Source: Pedobacter sp. WC2423 (lineage in GTDB: Bacteria; Bacteroidota; Bacteroidia; Sphingobacteriales; Sphingobacteriaceae). From it: a DNA stretch of 64,000 bases. Below the pieces are notes generated by a model, which worked only from the letters and a program-made list of their open reading frames with translations, ran no database searches and was not told where the DNA came from. This document shows positions 16,906-24,747 of this stretch, one piece after another; within the stretch, counting starts at the first letter, position 1, and each line of letters opens with the position of its first letter. The position numbers and the translations under genes are program-made. The stretch is from the NCBI RefSeq assembly GCF_040822065.1, contig NZ_CP162005.1:1364001-1428000 (forward strand). The letters are read 5' to 3'.

Positions 16906-19900
16906 CTAAGACTGCTCTTTTACATTACCAGTACGCTTTAGAACTCCCCAGCCTTCCAGCTCCCCTTTCAACGCTTTACGTAACGATCTGAATAAGACCA
17001 GATACATCAGCTGTCTCCAGTAAAACCGTTGCGGGATGATATAAATCAGTTTCTTATAAGACTCTTTTTCCATTCTGAAGGCAATTCCTGCAAAGAACAA
17101 ATCTACCAGAATAAATAAACAATAGAAGAAAAACACCTGTCCAAAACCATTATCAAGGCTTAACAAGCTACCCATTCCTTCTAAAGTAAGTGAATTTACA
17201 GAAGATAAAGAAAACATTCCTGTGATAATAGAGAGCACCATAAAGAAATCCGCCAGCGGAGAAAACAGCGGAAGTATAATTTGATAGATCAGGATATTCG
17301 GCATCCCCACCATTCCAAAATACCCATATTTCTTATTCAGGATAGTTTTTCTATTTTTCCAGAAACTCTGCATGACCCCAAAACTCCATCTCAGACGTTG
17401 TTTCAATAGCATATCTACTGTTTCAGGAGCTTCTGTATAAGCAATCGCTGTATCACAATTTCTGACCGTATAACCAGCTCTTAAAATACGCATCGTTAAA
17501 TCACAATCTTCTGCAAGTGTATCGGTTGTAAAACCACCAACTTCCAGGATCACCTGTTTTCTGAAAGCACCAATTGCTCCCGGTACCACAGTAATGGTAT
17601 TTAAAATATCAAATGCCCTTCTGTCCATATTCTGAGCAGTAATGTACTCAATAGACTGCCAGTTTGTAATCAGGTTAATCTTGTTACCAACCTTAACCGT
17701 ACCCGCTACAGCAGCAATTTCTTCGTCATAGAAATAACGCATCAATTCATGGATGGCATCAGTTTTCAGTTGTGTATCTGCATCAATACAAATTACAAAA
17801 TCAGCTTCAGCAAGTGCAATACCAAAGTTCAAAGCAGATGCTTTACCCCCATTTGGCTTGGTGTATATTTTGATATTGGTCAGATGACTGAAATGTTCCT
17901 TAACCAGTTCTACAGTACGGTCAGAAGAACCATCGTCCACAAAAATAAACTCCGCATGGGTATAAGTCGTTTTCAGTAAACTGTTTAAAGTTTGTACTAC
18001 AGTCACTTCCTCATTATAAGCAGGGATGATGATACTTACTTTCATCGCCGGATCTTTCAATAAAAGTAAACTGTCCCTTTTACTTGCTATTTTCTGTTTA
18101 ACAGCCAGGATCGCAATAAAAATACTTCTCAGCATGGCTAAGATAATCGCCATGATAAACACGTAGTTCAAGATCAGTGTCCCGTAAGAGAACACATTCA
18201 GGAACAGTGTATTTCCAGAAGTAACAAAGCCAATTCCACCAGAATTAACAACCGGAGGCATCAGCTCATCTTTTTTCTTACCAATCAGATTTCCGATCGT
18301 TACGAATTCATAACCTTTATCTTTGAAATGTTTGATAATTCTTGGTAAAGCTGCTACTGTTGCCGCACGGTTACCACCAGCATCATGCAGCAGCAATATA
18401 TTCCCGTTATCCTGGTATTTCACAACAGCATTAAAAATTTCATCCGCAGTAATTCCCGGGCGCCAGTCCTGGGGATCAATAGACTCTCCAATATTGATAT
18501 AGTTCTGCTCTCTGCTCTGTGCCACCGGAAGAATTTCTGCCGAAGTTGAAGGCTCTGCATCCGCATTAAAAGGAGGCCTGAACAAAATTGTACTATGCCC
18601 TGTTACAGATTCAATCAGTTTTCTTGTGGCATTCAATTCAAAATTTACCCTTTCCGGCCCTACTTTTGACATATCAGGATGGAAAAAAGTATGGTTACCA
18701 ATCTCATATCCCAGGTTGAATTCTTTGAGTAAAATATCCATATTCTGCTCCGCCATAATCCCTACCACAAAGAAACTGCCTGGTACTTTTTCCTTTTCTA
18801 AGATATCAATAATCTGAGGTGTATAAACCGGATCAGGCCCATCATCAAAAGTCAATACAATTTTCTTCTCTGCATGACCATATCTGCGAATGGTATATTT
18901 TGTAGGCAGATCAACATAAGCCTGATCTGCAATCACAAAATTCTGGGTATCCAGTTTCACATCAATCTTACCCTGTTTGGGAACAGATACTAAATCCAGC
19001 ACTTCACCTTCCCCGGAATAATCGATTCTATCATTTAATCCAATGTGGGTTAATCTTTTGATATCTATTCCGCTCTTTCTTACCGAATCAATACTCAGAT
19101 CTTTAGAAATGAAAGACCACAACCTTGGATCTTCAGCACCCATACGCCAGATTGCTATACCTGCAACATCCCAGTCATCTGCTTTTCTGATCAGGTTAAA
19201 ATTAGTTGCAGCATCAGTGAAATATACCTGGTGATGTAAACCAGATTCATCTTTATAACTGTAATTCAGATTTGCCGAAATTGGATTATATTTAATTTTA
19301 CCACCATATCTGCTCGCATTGCCTATGGCCTGCTGATAAGTTACATTTTTTCCAACATCCTGATCCGGCCAGTCATAACCATAACAAGCAAGCGCAAGGA
19401 TAATTTTTTCAGAAGATATCTTTTCGCATATTTTATCCAGTCTTTCCTCTACCCACTGTTGGTGGGAAACATCACCAGCATTACTGCTTTCGCTATGCTG
19501 ATCATAAGCCATCACAAAAATATAATCATTATATGCTGCTAACACATCCAGATTATAATCATCATTATCCGGAGCAATATCCTGCGTAACGATCATATTC
19601 TGTGCATGCATCTGGGTATATAAATTCTTTTGGAATGCGGCCAGCGGAATATCAGATTTTTCTTTGATTTCTTCAAAGTCAATGTTTACACCGTGATACC
19701 CATATTTCTTTAAAGATTTTATCAGATTAGCAATAAACCTGTTTTGTAAAGGCTTATTTTTCAACAACTTGTGGATTGCGTTTCCATCAAAATGATCTTT
19801 GTTAAAATTGGAAACCATCGCAATGGCTACCTTTTTATGTTTGTTGATGACCTGCATGGCCTCTACATTGACCTGATCAATTAAGGTATCTGCACCGTTT

Positions 19901-20307
19901 TTAATGAAGAAAGATTCTGTTAACACCATATCCAGCTGTTTGATATGGTCTTTTAAATCTGTCAGTGACTGAGGGTCCCAGTTCACATAAAAACCAGCAT
20001 TGATCCTGGCTTTGTTGTTCGGATGCTTAAGCCTGTTTAGCTTTTGATGTTCTTGTATAAGTAACAGCTTCTTTTTAGAAATTTTGAAATCTGAATACCT
20101 TTGTGATTTTTTGATCTGCTCAATCTGTTTCTTGCTTAAAGTAGCGGTACTATTGATAATGGGCAAATTGGGATAATGATTAGATAACAGTGTATAAGCT
20201 ACACAAGCTGATGCAATAATAAACACAATAAGGAGCATCCTGGTTACCCATTGAAAAGTTATCCATCTGCTTTTCTTTGTGGTTTGAAAAATTTGTTTTT
20301 CGGACAT
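16906..20307 (-). CDS. Three-domain polysaccharide enzyme: GH18-like hydrolase, NodB deacetylase and GT2 synthase
   Basis: 1133 residues anchored in the inner membrane. Membrane segment at 22-42. A GH18-like domain (about 98-400) carries YHGVNIDFEE with the catalytic pair Asp210/Glu212, closest to the spore-lysin type. The NodB deacetylase domain (about 478-675) has TFDDGPD (Asp488/Asp489), HTFFH (His539/His543), FRPPF and LLHDAGG. A membrane segment lies at about 700-735. The GT2 domain (about 755-985) has VDDGSSD, IDAD, AEDCD and QRLRW, followed by further membrane helices to about 1105. All catalytic motifs look intact. The combination resembles PgaB (deacetylase plus hydrolase) fused to PgaC (synthase), so a beta-1,4- or beta-1,6-linked N-acetylglucosamine polymer is the likely product. 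Product and linkage are inference. Confidence 0.9.
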   Translation of the reverse strand: MSEKQIFQTTKKSRWITFQWVTRMLLIVFIIASACVAYTLLSNHYPNLPIINSTATLSKKQIEQIKKSQRYSDFKISKKKLLLIQEHQKLNRLKHPNNKARINAGFYVNWDPQSLTDLKDHIKQLDMVLTESFFIKNGADTLIDQVNVEAMQVINKHKKVAIAMVSNFNKDHFDGNAIHKLLKNKPLQNRFIANLIKSLKKYGYHGVNIDFEEIKEKSDIPLAAFQKNLYTQMHAQNMIVTQDIAPDNDDYNLDVLAAYNDYIFVMAYDQHSESSNAGDVSHQQWVEERLDKICEKISSEKIILALACYGYDWPDQDVGKNVTYQQAIGNASRYGGKIKYNPISANLNYSYKDESGLHHQVYFTDAATNFNLIRKADDWDVAGIAIWRMGAEDPRLWSFISKDLSIDSVRKSGIDIKRLTHIGLNDRIDYSGEGEVLDLVSVPKQGKIDVKLDTQNFVIADQAYVDLPTKYTIRRYGHAEKKIVLTFDDGPDPVYTPQIIDILEKEKVPGSFFVVGIMAEQNMDILLKEFNLGYEIGNHTFFHPDMSKVGPERVNFELNATRKLIESVTGHSTILFRPPFNADAEPSTSAEILPVAQSREQNYINIGESIDPQDWRPGITADEIFNAVVKYQDNGNILLLHDAGGNRAATVAALPRIIKHFKDKGYEFVTIGNLIGKKKDELMPPVVNSGGIGFVTSGNTLFLNVFSYGTLILNYVFIMAIILAMLRSIFIAILAVKQKIASKRDSLLLLKDPAMKVSIIIPAYNEEVTVVQTLNSLLKTTYTHAEFIFVDDGSSDRTVELVKEHFSHLTNIKIYTKPNGGKASALNFGIALAEADFVICIDADTQLKTDAIHELMRYFYDEEIAAVAGTVKVGNKINLITNWQSIEYITAQNMDRRAFDILNTITVVPGAIGAFRKQVILEVGGFTTDTLAEDCDLTMRILRAGYTVRNCDTAIAYTEAPETVDMLLKQRLRWSFGVMQSFWKNRKTILNKKYGYFGMVGMPNILIYQIILPLFSPLADFFMVLSIITGMFSLSSVNSLTLEGMGSLLSLDNGFGQVFFFYCLFILVDLFFAGIAFRMEKESYKKLIYIIPQRFYWRQLMYLVLFRSLRKALKGELEGWGVLKRTGNVKEQS

Positions 20308-20349
20308 TTGAGAAATAAATAATTATTATTCAAGATCAAACTACAGCCA

Positions 20350-20373
20350 TCCCCCTGTTTGAGGTAAGGGGGA
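20350..20373. other. CCCCC/GGGGG hairpin in the divergent gap
   Basis: TCCCCC (20350-20355) pairs with GGGGGA (20368-20373) around a 12-nt loop, between the divergent polysaccharide gene and dinB. It stands out in AT-rich surroundings. It could be an operator or leader hairpin; nothing shows which gene it serves. Confidence 0.3.
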
Positions 20374-20480
20374 ATATTGGGTATGCTATAATTAAAAAAA
20401 TCCTAATATTGGCCAAATATAAGGAGAATTTGACAAAAAAACCGGAGATAATCGGGAGATTTACCGAACCAGAATTAACG

Positions 20481-21584
20481 ATGTCAGATCCAGCAGAAAA
20501 AACACTTCAGCGAAAAATAATTCACATAGATATGGACGCATTTTATGCGGCTGTAGAACAGCGTGATTTCCCTGAATACAGAGGTAAACCTATTGTAGTT
20601 GGCGGCTCTCCTGATGGTCGTGGTGTGGTAGCGACAGCGAGTTATGAAGCCCGCGAATTTGGCATCCATTCGGCTATGTCGTCCCGTAAAGCCATACAGC
20701 TTTGTCCCCATGCCATATTCGTCTACCCGAGGTTTGATGCCTACAAAAGTGTATCAGTCAGTATCAGGGAGATATTCAGCCGCTATACAGAGCTGATTGA
20801 ACCACTATCGCTGGATGAAGCTTTTCTGGATGTTACCATTGATAAATTAAACATTGGCTCTGCACTGGAAATTGCAAAACAAATAAAAGATGCCATTAAA
20901 AACGAACTTAACCTTTCTGCTTCAGCAGGAGTTTCCAGTAATAAATTTGTAGCCAAGATCGCTTCAGATATGAATAAACCAGACGGGCTGACTTTTATTG
21001 GCCCCTCCAAGATCAATGCTTTTATGGAAAAGCTGCCTGTGGGAAAATTCTTTGGCGTGGGCAAAGTCACAGCAGATAAAATGAAGAAGATGGGCCTGTA
21101 TACTGGAGCTGATCTTAAAAAACTATCTGAACAGGAGCTGATCCGGAAATTTGGTAAAACAGGTAAATTCTATTATAAGATAGTCAGAGGGATTGATGAC
21201 CGCCCGGTACAACCACATCGTTTAACCAAGTCACTCAGCGTAGAAGACACTTTTGGGAAAGACCTGATTTCTACAGAAGAGCTGGTTACTGAACTGGAGC
21301 TGATTGCCGAAAAAGTAGCAGAACGGTTGGAAAAAAGCAGATTAAAAGGAAAAACACTAACACTTAAAATCAAGTTTGACGACTTTAAACAGCTCACCAG
21401 AAACACATCATTTACAACCGGGGTTTCAGATTATGCGACTATACTTACTTCAGCCAAAGAACTGCTGTTCAAAGTAGAAACTGAAGACCGGAAAATCCGC
21501 TTGCTGGGTATTACGCTAAGTAATTTCGGAACGGCTGTCAACCTGGGTAAGTTTACAGATCCGGATCAGCTGGAATTATTCTAA
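20481..21584 (+). CDS. dinB: DNA polymerase IV (Y-family translesion polymerase)
   Basis: Cytosolic error-prone polymerase for bypassing lesions, 367 residues. The palm motif HIDMDAFYAAVEQ carries catalytic Asp17, and the second catalytic motif is PLSLDEAFLDV. Helix-hairpin-helix (FFGVGKVTADKMKKMGLYT) and little-finger regions follow. The frame is open back to a TTG at 20409, and a purine-rich AAGGAG (20421-20426) precedes a second TTG at 20430. The ATG at 20481 gives the usual length and starts right before the conserved core, so it is preferred; an extended N-terminus cannot be excluded. The final LELF resembles a sliding-clamp binding motif (QLELF). Confidence 0.93.
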   Translation: MSDPAEKTLQRKIIHIDMDAFYAAVEQRDFPEYRGKPIVVGGSPDGRGVVATASYEAREFGIHSAMSSRKAIQLCPHAIFVYPRFDAYKSVSVSIREIFSRYTELIEPLSLDEAFLDVTIDKLNIGSALEIAKQIKDAIKNELNLSASAGVSSNKFVAKIASDMNKPDGLTFIGPSKINAFMEKLPVGKFFGVGKVTADKMKKMGLYTGADLKKLSEQELIRKFGKTGKFYYKIVRGIDDRPVQPHRLTKSLSVEDTFGKDLISTEELVTELELIAEKVAERLEKSRLKGKTLTLKIKFDDFKQLTRNTSFTTGVSDYATILTSAKELLFKVETEDRKIRLLGITLSNFGTAVNLGKFTDPDQLELF

Positions 21585-21598
21585 GCTTTCGCAGCTTA
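21582..21598. terminator. Short hairpin between converging genes
   Basis: TAAGCT-TTCGC-AGCTTA overlaps the dinB stop codon. The stem is only 6 bp and there is no T-run, so termination here is weakly supported; the converging genes are just 22 bp apart. Confidence 0.3.
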
Positions 21599-21606
21599 TA
21601 TATTCA

Positions 21607-22779
21607 TCAGGGAATCACTTCAAACAACATGAACTGATTCTGCTCCTTATCATTGAAGTTATTATCAGCTACAAAGATTAAAGTCTGATGTCCATTTGGT
21701 AAAACAGGCCCTATGGTCGCCCCTTCAATATTATCTATATAAATACCCAGGTCATCCATGTTTAAAAGCATTTTCTTTTGTACGGGATGACTTGCCGGAT
21801 TTTCTTTCAGAGATTTTGTAGTGATAATATTTGTTGCCCCGGCCAGATCTGCCATAAATACTTTAATCGTTGTTCCTTCCTGCCCTTCAGCATAAGACCG
21901 TTCGGTAACCAGCATACGGTGATTATCCAGCCAAAGGATATCAGGAATACCATTAACATACTCCCCATCCGCTTTTAATGGAGGTAAAGCCACTGGTTCC
22001 AGCTCATAAGCATATTGTCCGGTATTCTTTTTAGTTTTTAAATCAAACTGGTAAATCCTGACAAAGGCATTATTTCTGCCCCCTACTGCTGCGCGCGGTC
22101 CATCCTGATACAGAGGCTCTTCCAGACTGACATATAAAGTCTGGAAATTATCCGCAAAAGTAAGCCCTTCTAAAACGCCATTTCTTCTGGGGCCGCTTTC
22201 TATACGCTGCATTCTCAAATTATCGGGCAAAGGAATGGAATCCACATATTTCCCATTTGTCGAAACGATATTGATCGTTGGATCAATCATTACCGTATCC
22301 TCTTCTTTCATTACCCGGTCCCCCTCGCTTGTCCAATACAATTGCTTAATTATCCCGTTGTAACGCATGGCTTCTGGATCTGCAGTACGCGTAGCACCCT
22401 TACTGAGTTTAGGATACGCAGCACCATCTTTTTGATAAAGGGTATCCACAGCGATCACACTTACGTTATTAATTCCAGCAGCAGAAAGAGATATTTTCGC
22501 TGTATAAAACCTGGCTGGATTGATCGCTGACCGATCATCACTAATCAGGTAATAAACCTGTTTTACCGGATCAAAATCTATAGCAGATAAACCACCAACT
22601 GTAGTGCCTTTGAATTGCTGATTATGTGGGAAAACGTAGGTATTGATATACTTCAGGCTGCTTACCGAAGATATGGCCTGCTGTTTAGGAATTACATTTT
22701 TAGTCGCTGAACAACCACCTAAAATTGAGGCGGTCAATAAGGTAAAGGCTATTCTGGAGCACTTTTCACGTTTTAACAT
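21607..22779 (-). CDS. Phytase-like esterase lipoprotein (esterase-like activity of phytase family)
   Basis: Lipoprotein of 390 residues with lipobox ILGGC (Cys23). The mature part fits the phytase-like esterase family: TVGGLSAIDFDPVKQVYYLI, SDDRS near the start, ADPEAMRY, the NGVLEGLTFADN region, and NIEGATIGP near the end. A beta-propeller fold is expected, with acidic residues that could bind Ca2+. The substrate is not known; members act on phosphate or ester bonds. It is the most downstream minus-strand gene of a region rich in phosphate enzymes, separated by 123 bp from the astacin pair, so it is likely its own transcript. Confidence 0.82.
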   Translation of the reverse strand: MLKREKCSRIAFTLLTASILGGCSATKNVIPKQQAISSVSSLKYINTYVFPHNQQFKGTTVGGLSAIDFDPVKQVYYLISDDRSAINPARFYTAKISLSAAGINNVSVIAVDTLYQKDGAAYPKLSKGATRTADPEAMRYNGIIKQLYWTSEGDRVMKEEDTVMIDPTINIVSTNGKYVDSIPLPDNLRMQRIESGPRRNGVLEGLTFADNFQTLYVSLEEPLYQDGPRAAVGGRNNAFVRIYQFDLKTKKNTGQYAYELEPVALPPLKADGEYVNGIPDILWLDNHRMLVTERSYAEGQEGTTIKVFMADLAGATNIITTKSLKENPASHPVQKKMLLNMDDLGIYIDNIEGATIGPVLPNGHQTLIFVADNNFNDKEQNQFMLFEVIP

Positions 22780-22848
22780 AGCAATTGAATAACTGGAAAT
22801 TTTATTGTTTCCACTAAAACTCTGCTAATATACGGTGAGAACCAAAAT

Positions 22849-22883
22849 AAAAAAGGATGCTTATGGAATAAGCACCCTTTTTT
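22849..22883 (-). terminator. Intrinsic terminator of astacin-like gene 1
   Basis: A 15-bp stem (22849-22863 with 22869-22883) with one A-C mismatch and loop TGGAA, followed on the minus strand by a run of six T. It is 19 bp after the gene's stop. Confidence 0.82.
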
Positions 22884-22902
22884 AAAAATAACACTGAATT
22901 GA

Positions 22903-23709
22903 TTAACTCCTGCCCATTAACTTCTTCCAAGGATAGTAAGTTTTCATGTATAAAACATCTTTTGCAGAGATCGTTGTATTATTGGCTGCAATTGTTCTGT
23001 TGTTAGTCGTAAAACGAGCTTCAACCGGGTAATGCATAATCGATGAAGAATCATAAGCTGTGTAATTTAAGCCCGTTCTTGATTCTACAGCTAATACGTT
23101 AAAATCCACATCTGCTTTAGACCAGTTATTAGGAGGTCCCATATAGTAAGCATAAACCGCCTGTGTATTCCAGGGAATATTAGCATCAGGGTGAGACTGC
23201 TCATGGTTAAGTCCTAAAGCATGACCAAACTCATGCGTAACTGTTCTTCTGAATTCTGTATCGCTGGTGCTGTCATTAAACCAGCCATAGTTCATGGAAG
23301 GTGAATAGTTTTTAGACTCCTTACCTACATATGACCACGAACCGTCATTAGCAAAAGCAATTTTAATATCAGCCGCTGCATTGTCTGCAACAAATGAAAA
23401 AGTGATGTTTGCAGAAGTTTCCCAGGTTTTCGCATACTGCTTTACTTTGCTGCGGACATAAGTCGATCCACCAATAAATTTCACTTTAATGGTACTTCCA
23501 TTTGTCCAAAGCTGGTTTGCGGGGCCGTTCGCATCAGTTTGCGGGCCAGTGTGTACAGGCACTTTCATTTCGCAGGTAAAATCCTGATGTAATCCGGTTT
23601 CCTGAACTTTTTGATCGTTCTCAGCTGGCGCTGAATTCTCAGCATTTTTTTTACAGCTGGTCAGGCAGAACAGCATAGCTGCACTGATTAGTAAAAATTT
23701 GTTTTTCAT
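22903..23709 (-). CDS. Astacin-like (M12) zinc metalloprotease lipoprotein 1
   Basis: Secreted lipoprotein protease of 268 residues. Lipobox LTSC (Cys19). The zinc motif HEFGHALGLNHEQSHP and the Met-turn SSIMHY are intact, so it should be active. The frame extends further upstream to 23772, but the ATG at 23709 gives the clean lipoprotein signal MKNKFLLISAAMLFCLTSC. It is a close tandem copy of the gene at 23892-24683, differing by a short C-terminal insertion (WKKLM before GRS) and by scattered substitutions. Two cysteines (in FTCEM and the lipid site) are present. The protein target is unknown. Confidence 0.92.
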   Translation of the reverse strand: MKNKFLLISAAMLFCLTSCKKNAENSAPAENDQKVQETGLHQDFTCEMKVPVHTGPQTDANGPANQLWTNGSTIKVKFIGGSTYVRSKVKQYAKTWETSANITFSFVADNAAADIKIAFANDGSWSYVGKESKNYSPSMNYGWFNDSTSDTEFRRTVTHEFGHALGLNHEQSHPDANIPWNTQAVYAYYMGPPNNWSKADVDFNVLAVESRTGLNYTAYDSSSIMHYPVEARFTTNNRTIAANNTTISAKDVLYMKTYYPWKKLMGRS

Positions 23710-23830
23710 GGTATTAGGTTTAGTTGTATAGGTTAATAGCAATTTATGAATATTATTTTTATTACAAAACAATATTTGAAATTTCCCTCAATATTCTGTT
23801 CAGAATTGAATCGTTCTGTAATATTTAGAA

Positions 23831-23864
23831 AAAAAAAGTGGCGCTCAGTTGATTAAGCGCCACT
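23831..23864 (-). terminator. Intrinsic terminator of astacin-like gene 2
   Basis: AGTGGCGCT (23837-23845) pairs with AGCGCCACT (23856-23864). On the minus strand it is followed by about nine T. It separates the two astacin-like copies into independent transcripts. Confidence 0.9.
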
Positions 23865-23891
23865 CTCATAAACAATGATGTTATTTATTAA

Positions 23892-24683
23892 TTAACTTCT
23901 TCCCGGATAGTAAGTTTTCATGTATAAAACATCTTTTGCAGAAATTGTTGTATTATTCGCTGCAATCGTTGTATTGTTAGTAGTGAAACGAGCCTGTACC
24001 GCATAATGCATAATTGATGCCGGATCATAAGCAGTATAATTTAATCCCGTTCTTGATTCTACACTTAATACATTAAAGTCAATCTGTGCTTTAGACCAGT
24101 TGTTTGGTGGCCCCATGTAGTAATCATAAACCGCCTGCTTATTCCATGGAATATTAGCATCAGGGTGAGACTGCTCATGGTTAAGCCCTAAAGCATGACC
24201 AAATTCATGTGTAATTGTTCTTCTGAATTCCGTATCACTGGTTGCATCAGTAAACCAGCCATAATTCATTGACGGTGAGTACTGTCTGGAAGTCGTACCA
24301 ATATAAGACCACGAACCTCCGCTTGCAAATCCAACTTTAATATCAGCTGCTGCATTGTCTGCAACAAATGAAAAAGTAACATTGGCAGAAGCTTCCCAGC
24401 TTTTAGCATATTGTATAACTTTGTTACGAACAATTGTTGAACCACCAATAAATTTCACTTTAATGGTACTTCCATTAGTCCATAATTTGTTTGCCGGGCC
24501 ATTAGCCTCGGTTGTCGGGCCACCTGGTGCAGGAAGCTTCATTTCGCAGGTAAAATCCTGATGTAGTCCCGTTTCCTGGACTTTTTGATCATTGTTTACG
24601 CCTGCGGAATCCGGAGAATTTTTCTTACAGCTGGTCAGGCAGAACAGTACGGCAGTACTGAACAACAGAAATTTGTTTTTCAT
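23892..24683 (-). CDS. Astacin-like (M12) zinc metalloprotease lipoprotein 2
   Basis: Lipoprotein protease of 263 residues, lipobox LTSC (Cys19). HEFGHALGLNHE gives zinc ligands His159, His163 and His169 with catalytic Glu160; the Met-turn is SIMHY (Met225, Tyr227). The short 140-residue catalytic core begins after a KLWTNGSTIKVKF strand, as in bacterial astacins of the M12A type. It is 64 bp after the stop of the peroxidase gene with no terminator between, so read-through from the phytase operon is possible. The non-coding leader before its ATG resembles the leader of copy 1, so the duplication included upstream DNA. Confidence 0.92.
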   Translation of the reverse strand: MKNKFLLFSTAVLFCLTSCKKNSPDSAGVNNDQKVQETGLHQDFTCEMKLPAPGGPTTEANGPANKLWTNGSTIKVKFIGGSTIVRNKVIQYAKSWEASANVTFSFVADNAAADIKVGFASGGSWSYIGTTSRQYSPSMNYGWFTDATSDTEFRRTITHEFGHALGLNHEQSHPDANIPWNKQAVYDYYMGPPNNWSKAQIDFNVLSVESRTGLNYTAYDPASIMHYAVQARFTTNNTTIAANNTTISAKDVLYMKTYYPGRS

Positions 24684-24747
24684 AAAATAGATTTAGTTGA
24701 ATAGATGTAAAGCAATTTATAAAAAATAATTCTAAAACTATATACTA

